DNA of 10,667 nt from DAOMOP01 sp035444405 (GCA_035444405.1 DAOMOP010000144.1:1-10667); one strand, 5' to 3'. Shown: positions 1-10,263, numbered from the stretch's first letter. The notes: a model not told the origin generated them from the sequence alone. Made by a program: numbers and translations.

Positions 1-1950
1 GGTCGGGATGTTGGCCATCGGCCCCGGCCGGTAGAGCGCGACCAGCGCGATGATGTCCTCGAAGCGGTCGGGGCGCATGTCGAGCAGCGCGCGCCGCATG
101 CCCTGACTTTCAACCTGGAACACGCCGACGACGTCGCCGCGCGTCAGCATCGCGTAGGTGTCGGCGTCGTCGAGCGGCAGATGCGCCAGATCGATATGGA
201 CATCGCGCTCGCGCAGCAGTTTGACGGCAACGTCGAGCACGGTCAGCGTCTTCAGGCCGAGGAAGTCGAACTTGACGAGGCCGGCCGGCTCCACCCACTT
301 CATGTTGAACTGGGTGACCGGCATGTCGGACTTTGGGTCGCGATAGAGCGGCACCAGTTCGTGCAGCGGCCGGTCGCCGATGACGATGCCGGCGGCATGG
401 GTCGAGGCGTGGCGGTTCAGCCCTTCGAGCTTCTGGGCGATGGTGAAGGCGCGCGCCACCACCGGGTCCTCGTCACGCGCGGCCTGCAGTTTCGGCTCGC
501 CCTCGATGGCCTTCGCCAGCGTCACCGGCGCGGTCGGATTCTGCGGCACCAGTTTCGTGAGCTTGTCGACCTGCCCGTAAGGCATCTGCAACACGCGGCC
601 GACGTCGCGCAGCACGCCGCGCGCCTGCAGCGTGCCGAATGTGATGATCTGCGCCACCTGGTCGTGGCCGTAGCGACGCTGCACATAGCGGATCACCTCG
701 TCGCGGCGATCCTGGCAGAAGTCGATGTCGAAGTCGGGCATCGACACGCGCTCCGGGTTCAGGAAGCGCTCGAACAGCAGCGCGTACGCGAGCGGGTCGA
801 GGTCGGTGATGCGCAAGGAATAGGCCACCAGCGAGCCCGCCCCCGAGCCGCGCCCCGGGCCGACCGGCACGCCGTTGTGCTTGGCCCAGTTGATGAAGTC
901 CGCGACGATCAGGAAGTAGCCGGGAAAGCCCATCTGGATGATCGTGTCGGTCTCGAACGCGAGCCGCGCCTCGTAGGTCGGGCGCTGGCGCTCGCGTTCG
1001 GCCTCATCGGGATAGAGCTCCTTGAGGCGCACTTCGAGTCCGGCCTTGGCCTCGGCGACCAGGAAGTCGTCGAGCGTCATGCCCTCGGGCGTCGGAAAAA
1101 GCGGCAGGAAATTCTTGCCGAGCTCGACGGTCAGTGAGCAGCGCCGCGCGATCTCGACCGCGTTCTCGAGCGCCTCGGGGAGGTCCGCGAACAGCGCGCA
1201 CATCTCGTCCTGGCTCTTGAAGTACTGCTCGGGCGTGAACTCGCGCGGGCGGCGCTTGTCGGCGAGCACGTAGCCCTGCGCGATGCACACGCGCGCCTCG
1301 TGCGCCTTGAAGTCCTCGGGCTTCAGGAACTGCACCGGGTGGGTCGCCACGACCGGCAGCTCGAGTGCGGCGGCGAGCTCGACCGCGGCGCGGATGTAGC
1401 CTTCGGTGCCGGCGTGCCCGGCGCGCTGCAGCTCGATGTAATAGGCGCCGGGAAAGCGCCGCGCCCACTCGCCGGCGAGCTGCCGGGCAAGCTCCGCGTT
1501 GCCGTTCGCGAGCGCCTGGCCGACATCGCCGGCGAGCGCGCCGGACAGGCACACGAGCCCGGAGGCCGCGCCGTCGTCGAACCACGCGCGCCGCATCTCG
1601 GCGCGGCCACGGTACTTGTTCTCGAGATAGGCACGCGTGAGCAGTTCGCACAGCTGCCCGTATCCGGCGCGGTTGCGACAGATCAGCAGCACGCGGAACG
1701 GCTTGTCGCGCTCGGCCTCGTTGGTGATCCACGCGTCGACACCGATAATCGGCTTGACCCCCCTGCCGCGCGCGCCCTTGTAGAACTTGACCATGCCGAA
1801 AAGGTTGGCGAGGTCCGACATGCCGAGCGCCGGCATGCCGTCGGCGGCGGCGCGGGCGATGGCCTGGTCGAGCTGCACGATGCCGTCGAGGATCGAATAC
1901 TCGGAATGCAGGCGCAGATGGACGAAGCGGGGGGTGTGTGTCGCGGTCAT
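1..1950 (-). CDS. dnaE: DNA polymerase III alpha subunit, N-terminal 650 residues (3' end outside window)
   Basis: Replicative DNA polymerase (C family), the catalytic subunit of the Pol III holoenzyme. The frame is open from an ATG at 1950-1948 to the left edge. An N-terminal PHP domain begins near residue 9 (FVHLRLHSEYS). The palm carries GPGRGSGAGSLVAY and the catalytic acidic cluster PDFDIDFCQD (D406, D408, D410). A third conserved Asp lies in KFDFLG (D562). RPGPM occurs near the edge. The usual length is about 1150-1180 residues, so roughly the first 55% is present. The start follows a TAAAAT box by 8 bp with no Shine-Dalgarno sequence. It is the last gene of a minus-strand series beginning at maeB. 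Oddity: residues 1 to about 414 read like betaproteobacterial DnaE (GMVKFYKGARGRGVKP), whereas the rest reads like alphaproteobacterial DnaE (HASTHAAGIVIG, FQVESQGMRRAL, RPGPMANIP). Identity as dnaE is certain; the mosaic is judged from memory. Confidence 0.97.
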   Translation of the reverse strand, partial: MTATHTPRFVHLRLHSEYSILDGIVQLDQAIARAAADGMPALGMSDLANLFGMVKFYKGARGRGVKPIIGVDAWITNEAERDKPFRVLLICRNRAGYGQLCELLTRAYLENKYRGRAEMRRAWFDDGAASGLVCLSGALAGDVGQALANGNAELARQLAGEWARRFPGAYYIELQRAGHAGTEGYIRAAVELAAALELPVVATHPVQFLKPEDFKAHEARVCIAQGYVLADKRRPREFTPEQYFKSQDEMCALFADLPEALENAVEIARRCSLTVELGKNFLPLFPTPEGMTLDDFLVAEAKAGLEVRLKELYPDEAERERQRPTYEARLAFETDTIIQMGFPGYFLIVADFINWAKHNGVPVGPGRGSGAGSLVAYSLRITDLDPLAYALLFERFLNPERVSMPDFDIDFCQDRRDEVIRYVQRRYGHDQVAQIITFGTLQARGVLRDVGRVLQMPYGQVDKLTKLVPQNPTAPVTLAKAIEGEPKLQAARDEDPVVARAFTIAQKLEGLNRHASTHAAGIVIGDRPLHELVPLYRDPKSDMPVTQFNMKWVEPAGLVKFDFLGLKTLTVLDVAVKLLRERDVHIDLAHLPLDDADTYAMLTRGDVVGVFQVESQGMRRALLDMRPDRFEDIIALVALYRPGPMANIPT

Positions 1951-1958
1951 GGGGGCGG

Positions 1959-1964
1959 ATTTTA
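1959..1964 (-). promoter_or_regulatory. Candidate -10 box for dnaE
   Basis: On the minus strand the sequence reads GGGTAAAATCCGCCCCC and then the dnaE ATG. TAAAAT matches five of six bases of the sigma-70 -10 consensus. No convincing -35 hexamer sits 16-18 bp upstream (TCCTGA at 17 bp is poor). If used, transcription would start about 2 nt before the ATG and give an almost leaderless mRNA, which fits the missing Shine-Dalgarno sequence. Confidence 0.4.
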
Positions 1965-2005
1965 CCCGAGCTCGCGCGCCATCAGGACACGCGTCAAACA
2001 CCCGC

Positions 2006-2397
2006 TCAGCGTTGCCACGCGCCCTCGCGCACGCGCGCGAGCGCGGCACGCCGGTCGGCATCGGCGGCGTGGATCNNNNNNNNNNCGCGGACTTTTGCTC
2101 GTCGGAGAGCGCGCGGCCGAGATCGCGCTCGAGCGCGGCGACGAGCCGCGACACCGCCACCGTGATGCGCCGCTCGTCGGGCATCGCCGCGCGCACCTGG
2201 GCGGGGTCGATGCCGACGATGCGCGCGACACGCTCGACGAAATGGTCCTCGATGCGCCGGCTCTCGGCCTTCAGAAAGGCGGCTTGCGACGGGCTGAGCG
2301 CAGGCGGCTGGCCCCGCGGCTGCGCGAACACCGGCGCCGCGCCCCATGGCAGCGCCAGAACAGCCGCCACGATGGCGGCGACGAAACGCTCACGCAC
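2006..2397 (-). CDS. Small exported protein of unknown function, interrupted by assembly gap
   Basis: Not recognised. A GTG start at 2397-2395 is preceded by GAGGGA four bases upstream. The first residues form a good signal peptide: a charged start (RERF), a hydrophobic core (VAAIVAAVLALPWGAA) and a VFA-Q cleavage site near residue 25. The mature part is hydrophilic and probably helical (FLKAESRRIEDHFVERVARI, later LSDEQKSA), ending at the N run. Beyond the gap that frame loses protein-like character. The next frame (HAADADRRAALARVREGAWQR, then TGA at 2008-2006) looks like a natural C-terminus. The true gap is therefore probably not ten bases, and the gene is one reading frame of about 130 residues or a little more. 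It lies between qor (153 bp upstream) and dnaE (55 bp downstream) on the same strand. It likely acts in the periplasm. The start and the joining of the two parts are inference. Confidence 0.6.
2076..2085. other. Assembly gap (10 N)
   Basis: Ten consecutive N. The reading frame of the small exported protein shifts by one between the two sides, so the gap length is probably a placeholder. Confidence 0.98.
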
Positions 2398-2550
2398 GCG
2401 TTCCCTCGCCCCTGGCCTGCGTGCCACGCCGTCCCGGACGGACACGCCATCGCAAGCCGACGGGACTGCAACCCGGACACGGCTGCACGAGCGTCCGCAT
2501 CGCAAAGTCCGGCGCGCCGCGTGCCCGGCATCGCGTGACCGCACACAGCC

Positions 2551-3525
2551 TCATGGCAACAGTACCGTCGAGCCGGTCGTGCGGCGCCCCTCGAGGTCGC
2601 GATGCGCCTGCGCGGCGTCGCGCAGCGCATAGCGCTGGTTGACCTCGATCCGGACCTGCCCCGACGTGACGACGGCAAAGAGTTCGCCGGCCATCTCGAG
2701 CAGATCGTCCCGGCGGGCCGAATACGTGAACAGCGTCGGCCGCGTCAGGAACAGCGAGCCCTTTTGCGCCAGCAGCTGGCAGTCGAACGGCGGCACCGGC
2801 CCCGAGGCCGCGCCGAACAACACCATCATGCCGAGCGGGCGCAGGCAATCGAGCGAGGCCATGAAGGTGTCCTTGCCGATGGAGTCATAGACGACCGCCA
2901 CGCCCGCGCCGCCGGTGAGCTCGCGCACCCGCTCGGCGAAGTTCTCGCGCGTGTAGACGATCGGATGATCGCAGCCGTGCGCGCGCGCGAGCGCGGCCTT
3001 GTCGTCCGAGCCGACCGTGCCGATCACGGTCGCGCCGAGCGCCTTCGCCCACTGGCACACGATCAGCCCGACGCCGCCCGCGGCCGCGTGGATCAGGATC
3101 GTGTCGCCGGGCTGCACGCGGTAGGTGCGGCGCAGCAGGTACTGCGCGGTCAGCCCCTGCAGCATCATCGCCGCCCCCTGCTCGAAGGACAGCGCCTCGG
3201 GCAGCTTGACCAGGCGCTGCGCCGGCATGTTGCGCACCTCGGCGTAGGCGCCGAGCGGACCGCCCGCGTAGGCGACCCGGTCGCCGGGCGCAACCTCGGT
3301 GACCCCCTCGCCGACCGCCTCGACCACGCCCGCGCCCTCCAGACCGATACCCGACGGCAGCGTGGCCGGGTAGAGCCCCGAGCGATGATAAGTGTCGATG
3401 TAGTTGAGACCGACCGCGTGATGGCGCACGCGCGCCTCGCCCGCAGCGGGGGGTGCCAGCGTGACCTCCTCCCATTGCAGCACTTCGGGGCCGCCGGTCT
3501 GATGGAAACGGATCGCATGGGTCAT
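2551..3525 (-). CDS. qor: NADPH:quinone oxidoreductase (zinc-free MDR family)
   Basis: A cytosolic NADPH-dependent quinone reductase of the medium-chain dehydrogenase/reductase superfamily, 324 residues, the normal length. The N-terminal GroES-like domain contains the family signature around GLNYIDTYHRSGLYP (39-53) and GLEGAGVV (61-68). The nucleotide-binding Rossmann fold shows HAAAGGVGLIVCQWAKALGA (146-165), very close to E. coli Qor. Zinc-ligand cysteines of alcohol dehydrogenases are absent. The ATG at 3525-3523 is preceded by GAGGGAG on the minus strand with 7-8 bp spacing. The Shine-Dalgarno region sits within the short palindrome GGGAGACTCCC. It lies 37 bp after the DUF2905 gene, so co-transcription with maeB and that gene is likely. 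The physiological quinone or enone substrate cannot be told from sequence. Confidence 0.93.
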   Translation of the reverse strand: MTHAIRFHQTGGPEVLQWEEVTLAPPAAGEARVRHHAVGLNYIDTYHRSGLYPATLPSGIGLEGAGVVEAVGEGVTEVAPGDRVAYAGGPLGAYAEVRNMPAQRLVKLPEALSFEQGAAMMLQGLTAQYLLRRTYRVQPGDTILIHAAAGGVGLIVCQWAKALGATVIGTVGSDDKAALARAHGCDHPIVYTRENFAERVRELTGGAGVAVVYDSIGKDTFMASLDCLRPLGMMVLFGAASGPVPPFDCQLLAQKGSLFLTRPTLFTYSARRDDLLEMAGELFAVVTSGQVRIEVNQRYALRDAAQAHRDLEGRRTTGSTVLLP

Positions 3526-3562
3526 CGGGAGTCTCCCTCGTGGTGGTCGCTCGGCTGCCGGC

Positions 3563-3763
3563 TCAGCGCCGAAAGATCCAGAGCAGCAGGCTGATCAGCG
3601 CGGAGATGAGCAGCCCGGTGGTGATCGGAAAGTAGAAATCGAACCCGTCGCGCTCGATGTGGATGTCCCCGGGCAGGCGCCCGAACGGCAGGCGCGCGAG
3701 CCACGGCCACAGCAGGCCGATGACGATTAGCACGACACCGAGGACGACGAGCACACGCTGCAT
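3563..3763 (-). CDS. DUF2905 family small inner-membrane protein
   Basis: A 66-residue protein with two predicted transmembrane helices: residues 4-22 (VLVVLGVVLIVIGLLWPWL) and about 48-63 (TGLLISALISLLLWIF). The linker carries the DUF2905 hallmark LPGDIHIERDGFDFYFPIT and the protein ends in FRR. The family is widespread in bacteria and has no established function. The ATG at 3763-3761 has no Shine-Dalgarno sequence. Instead the start is preceded directly by a GCGGC/GCCGC hairpin and, further up, by a long stem-loop that fills the 60-bp gap after maeB. Translation may depend on coupling to maeB or on RNA structure. Family assignment is from remembered sequence pattern. Confidence 0.88.
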   Translation of the reverse strand: MQRVLVVLGVVLIVIGLLWPWLARLPFGRLPGDIHIERDGFDFYFPITTGLLISALISLLLWIFRR

Positions 3764-3764
3764 G

Positions 3765-3777
3765 GCGGCAACGCCGC
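3765..3777 (-). other. Short hairpin abutting the DUF2905 start codon
   Basis: On the minus strand GCGGC-GTT-GCCGC forms a 5-bp stem with a 3-nt loop, ending one base before the ATG. Its 5' arm overlaps the outer arm of the larger stem-loop at 3774-3817, so the two cannot fully form together. Confidence 0.45.
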
Positions 3778-3817
3778 TGCCACGCGAACCGCGACCGCAC
3801 GGTCCGCGTGGCGGCGG
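3774..3817 (-). other. Long stem-loop between maeB and DUF2905 gene
   Basis: In the minus-strand transcript GCCACGCG pairs with CGCGTGGC. The stem continues through a G-U pair and ACCG/CGGT to an 8-nt loop (TGCGGTCG), giving 13 continuous pairs. Past one C-A mismatch, four outer pairs (CCGC/GCGG) extend it. No T-run follows, so it is not a classical Rho-independent terminator. A processing, mRNA-stability or attenuation role is inference. Confidence 0.6.
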
Positions 3818-3823
3818 ACACGA

Positions 3824-6124
<2,301 letters not shown>

Positions 6125-6501
6125 TGTTCTCCCCCTCGGAGTATGAAATGTCGTGGTGAACCGCGCGCCGTCCGGGTCGCCGTCACGGTGATCCGGCGCG
6201 GACGAACGCACCGCCAGGGCGGCGTGCGCGAGTCGGCAGCTGTGCTGTTCTTTTCGGCGCCATGCGGCCATCGCCGTGCTGCAACCCGCGCCCGGAACGT
6301 CGCACGAAGCGTCGCCCGGGCCACCCGTTGCCGGCTACGGGAATGCCGGCCATCTTCATATTGTCGCGGTCTCGCAAGTTTAGCGTAGCGCCGCCGGATT
6401 TTGCAGCACTCGTCGCGGCGGGCACGCGGCGCGACGCGAGCATTGCGCCGGCATTTTTGGCACAATCGTGCGACTGCATCGACGCGGGAGCTGCAAACGA
6501 C
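6125..6501. other. Divergent intergenic region between maeB and ParA gene
   Basis: These 377 bp hold no convincing gene. Short frames in it (an ATG at 6262 running into the ParA frame, and a minus-strand frame from 6359) have arginine/proline-rich shadow-like composition. It carries the maeB leader of about 240-250 nt if the candidate promoter at 6377-6406 is right. That leader includes two GCCGGC copies (6330-6335, 6345-6350), which can pair around a 9-nt loop. The last 60 bp before the ParA start have an AT-richer patch (GCATTTTTGGCACAATC) where its promoter probably lies. Confidence 0.7.
6377..6406 (-). promoter_or_regulatory. Weak candidate promoter for maeB
   Basis: On the minus strand a CTGCAA hexamer (6406-6401) lies 18 bp upstream of TAAACT (6382-6377). 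Both are partial sigma-70 matches (three and four of six). It is the best pair I found between the two divergent genes, but it is weak. Confidence 0.3.
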
Positions 6502-7284
6502 ATGCGCACAGTGGTATTCAATCAGAAAGGCGGGGTCGGCAAATCGACGATCACCTGCAACCTCGCGGCGATCAGCGCACACCAGGGCCTGCGCACGCTG
6601 GTCGTCGATCTCGATCCGCAGGGCAACTCGACGCACTACCTGCTCGGCCATCCCGGCGGCGATCTGGACGCGACGCTTGCGGATTTCTTCGACCAGACGC
6701 TGAACTTCAAGCTCAACCCCAAGCGCACCGCCGAATTCGCCACCGAAAGCCCGTTCGAGGGCCTGCACGTGATGCCCTCGCACCCGGCGCTCGAGGACCT
6801 GCAGGGCAAGCTCGAGTCGCGCTACAAGATCTACAAGCTGCGCGATGCGCTCGATGAGCTCGCCGACGCCTACGACGTGATCTACATCGACACGCCGCCG
6901 GCGCTGAACTTCTTCACCCGCTCGGCGCTGATCGCTGCCGACGGCTGCCTGATCCCGTTCGACTGCGACGACTTCTCGCGCCGCGCGCTGTATGCGCTGC
7001 TCGAGAACGTGCAGGAGATCCGCGCCGATCACAACCGCGGGCTGGCGGTCCAAGGCATCGTCGTCAACCAGTATCAGCCGCGCGCGAGCCTGCCGCAGAA
7101 GGTCGTGCGCGAGCTCATCGACGAGGGCCTGCCGGTGCTCGCACCGTATCTGTCGTCATCGGTACGCATCAAGGAGTCGCACGAACAGTCGCGTCCGATG
7201 ATCCATCTCGACGCCAGGCACAAGCTCGCCCAGGAATACGTGGCGCTGCACGACACGCTGGTGCGCCAACGACAGACCGCCTGA
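6502..7284 (+). CDS. ParA/Soj-type Walker ATPase (orphan)
   Basis: A 260-residue member of the ParA/MinD deviant-Walker ATPase family, cytosolic and probably nucleoid-associated. The deviant Walker A motif is KGGVGKST (9-16) with both the signature and the P-loop lysine. The Walker A' region is VVDLDPQGNS (34-43) and Walker B is VIYIDTPP (126-133). There is no N-terminal helix-turn-helix as in plasmid P1-type ParA. ATG 6502 has GGGAG eleven bases upstream; an in-frame extension to 6262 is rejected because the family starts at this M-x-T-V-V-F strand. No parB, parS-like repeat or oriC gene (gidB, dnaA) is visible, so it is probably not the chromosomal segregation ParA. Possible roles include positioning another cargo protein or complex. 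It converges tail to tail with uvrD across 18 bp. Family is sure, function is not. Confidence 0.92.
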   Translation: MRTVVFNQKGGVGKSTITCNLAAISAHQGLRTLVVDLDPQGNSTHYLLGHPGGDLDATLADFFDQTLNFKLNPKRTAEFATESPFEGLHVMPSHPALEDLQGKLESRYKIYKLRDALDELADAYDVIYIDTPPALNFFTRSALIAADGCLIPFDCDDFSRRALYALLENVQEIRADHNRGLAVQGIVVNQYQPRASLPQKVVRELIDEGLPVLAPYLSSSVRIKESHEQSRPMIHLDARHKLAQEYVALHDTLVRQRQTA

Positions 7285-7302
7285 AGCCGGGCGGCCTACC
7301 CG

Positions 7303-9537
<2,235 letters not shown>

Positions 9538-9559
9538 CGGGATTTCCTTCGTTTGGGCG

Positions 9560-9587
9560 ATTCTAACCGCTCGCTCGCGAATGTCCG
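9560..9587 (-). promoter_or_regulatory. Candidate sigma-70 promoter of uvrD
   Basis: On the minus strand CGGACA (9587-9582, four of six) is followed after 16 bp by TAGAAT (9565-9560, five of six). The ATG at 9537 follows with a leader of about 15-16 nt containing AAGGA. Confidence 0.55.
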
Positions 9588-9603
9588 CGCCGAGCCACCC
9601 CGC

Positions 9604-9618
9604 TCGGGCATTGCCCGA
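9604..9618. repeat. Inverted repeat TCGGGCA-T-TGCCCGA
   Basis: A perfect 7-bp inverted repeat with a single central base, between the divergent promoters of uvrD and the small CxxC protein. It could be a protein-binding palindrome or a 6-bp hairpin with a 3-nt loop. Confidence 0.5.
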
Positions 9619-9622
9619 CGAC

Positions 9623-9638
9623 GTTGCATGAATGCAAC
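9623..9638. repeat. Inverted repeat GTTGCAT-GA-ATGCAAC (possible operator)
   Basis: A perfect 7-bp inverted repeat around two bases. After one mismatch the symmetry continues (CGA at 9619-9621 with TCG at 9640-9642), giving 10 of 11 paired positions per arm. It lies about 35 bp upstream of the uvrD -35 and 60 bp upstream of the FNR-like box. It resembles a dimeric regulator site, but the regulator is unknown. Confidence 0.5.
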
Positions 9639-9696
9639 ATCGACTTGCGGGAACTTTCGACCCCGTCTAAGTTGTCAATCGTGCACCGCAGCAAAT

Positions 9697-9710
9697 TTGA
9701 CGTACATCAG
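9697..9710 (+). promoter_or_regulatory. FNR/CRP-family binding site (TTGAC-GTAC-ATCAG)
   Basis: Four of five bases of each half match the FNR/Anr consensus TTGAT-N4-ATCAA. The box ends 22 bp before a TATATT -10 element, which puts its centre at 41.5 bp upstream of the predicted start near 9745. That is the spacing of class II activated promoters. No usable -35 hexamer is present, as expected for an activator-dependent promoter. The DNA is locally AT-rich. Confidence 0.55.
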
Positions 9711-9732
9711 GGTTGCGCGCATTTTTTGCATT

Positions 9733-9738
9733 TATATT
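9733..9738 (+). promoter_or_regulatory. -10 box TATATT of the small CxxC protein gene
   Basis: Five of six match to TATAAT, in an AT-rich stretch. The predicted start near 9745 leaves a leader of about 110 nt. The nearest -35-like TTGCGC (9713-9718) is only 14 bp away, too close for ordinary sigma-70 use. Confidence 0.5.
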
Positions 9739-9795
9739 TCAATTCAATACAGATTTTTGCAGCGCGCTATGCGACTGAATGTCAATGGACGGGCA

Positions 9796-9812
9796 CCGGC
9801 CCACAAGGCCGG
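9796..9812 (+). other. Hairpin in the 5' leader
   Basis: CCGGCC-CACAA-GGCCGG, a perfect 6-bp GC stem with a 5-nt loop, about 43 nt before the start codon. It may affect translation or mRNA stability. It matches no riboswitch class I know. Confidence 0.45.
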
Positions 9813-9854
9813 CTCGAAAGGCGCACAGGCCATACCGGGCTTATGGAGATCGAC

Positions 9855-10184
9855 ATGAAAACGCCAAAACTGCTTCCGTGGTACGCGCGCAAGGCGGGCG
9901 TATCGATCGAACGTGCCACCGTACTGTGGCGCACTGCCGTGCGCGAGGCCACCGAGAAGACCGGCTGGGTCGGCAACACCGAGTACTGGGGCGAGGCGAT
10001 GCACAGTTTCATCGAACTGCTCGAACGTGAGCAGACCAGTCTGTGCGCGCCGTGCGTGACCCCGCTGGTGCGCAGCCAGAACCGCCTGTGGGGCCTGCCG
10101 CTGACGGCCATGGAAGACATGGTCACGGTCATGTCGGCGAGTTGGCAACGCCAGGTCGAGACGACCACCCACCGCGCTGCCTGA
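9855..10184 (+). CDS. Conserved-looking small protein of unknown function with CxxC
   Basis: Not recognised as a named family. The 109 residues have no signal peptide and no membrane segment, so it is probably cytosolic. The N-terminal half (LPWYARKAGVSIERATVLW) looks like a helical, DNA-binding-sized or adaptor-like fold, and a GWVGNTEYWGEAMHSF segment follows (37-52). A CAPC motif at 64-67 gives two cysteines spaced as in redox or metal sites. The C-terminal third (QNRLWGLPLTAMEDMVTVM) is again helical and amphipathic. ATG 9855 was chosen over the in-frame ATG 9843 because GGAG lies six bases upstream of the former. It stands alone: divergent from uvrD, with its own FNR-like promoter and a strong terminator 80 bp after the stop. 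I have a weak recollection of similar proteins in Rhodocyclales genomes, which cannot be confirmed here. Confidence 0.8.
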   Translation: MKTPKLLPWYARKAGVSIERATVLWRTAVREATEKTGWVGNTEYWGEAMHSFIELLEREQTSLCAPCVTPLVRSQNRLWGLPLTAMEDMVTVMSASWQRQVETTTHRAA

Positions 10185-10210
10185 CACTCGGGCGCCACAG
10201 GCCGATTTTC

Positions 10211-10229
10211 GGTGACGCCCGACGTCACC
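10211..10229 (+). other. Hairpin GGTGACG-CCCGA-CGTCACC downstream of the small gene
   Basis: A perfect 7-bp stem with a 5-nt loop, 26 nt after the stop codon. No T-run follows on the plus strand. It precedes a C/T-rich segment and the terminator, and could shield the 5' end of a 3'-UTR-derived RNA. Confidence 0.55.
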
Positions 10230-10263
10230 ACGACGCACTCCTCCCTCTCCTTCGACGGAGATC

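Noticed and set aside
2429..2441. Palindrome CCGTCC-C-GGACGG upstream of the exported protein
   Set aside because: Short and GC-only, expected by chance at this base composition, with no flanking promoter signal.
6125..6271. N-terminal extension of MaeB to an ATG at 6271
   Set aside because: The extra 49 residues are unlike the family. The ATG at 6124 has a strong ribosome site and matches the known MaeB start.
6458..6472. Sigma-54-like TGGCAC with TGC downstream, before the ParA gene
   Set aside because: The distance between the GG and GC elements is one base too short and the TTGC half is incomplete.
6262..6501. N-terminal extension of the ParA protein to an ATG at 6262
   Set aside because: The 80 extra residues are low-complexity and shadow-like; the ParA fold begins at the ATG at 6502.
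9650..9670. ECF sigma-like pair GGAACTT (9650-9656) and GTCTAA (9665-9670)
   Set aside because: The two elements look right, but the spacing is 8 bp; RpoE-type promoters need roughly 15-17 bp. Kept only as a curiosity.
9843..9854. Alternative start ATG 9843 for the small CxxC protein
   Set aside because: The GGAG ribosome site lies between this ATG and the one at 9855 with ideal spacing for the latter.
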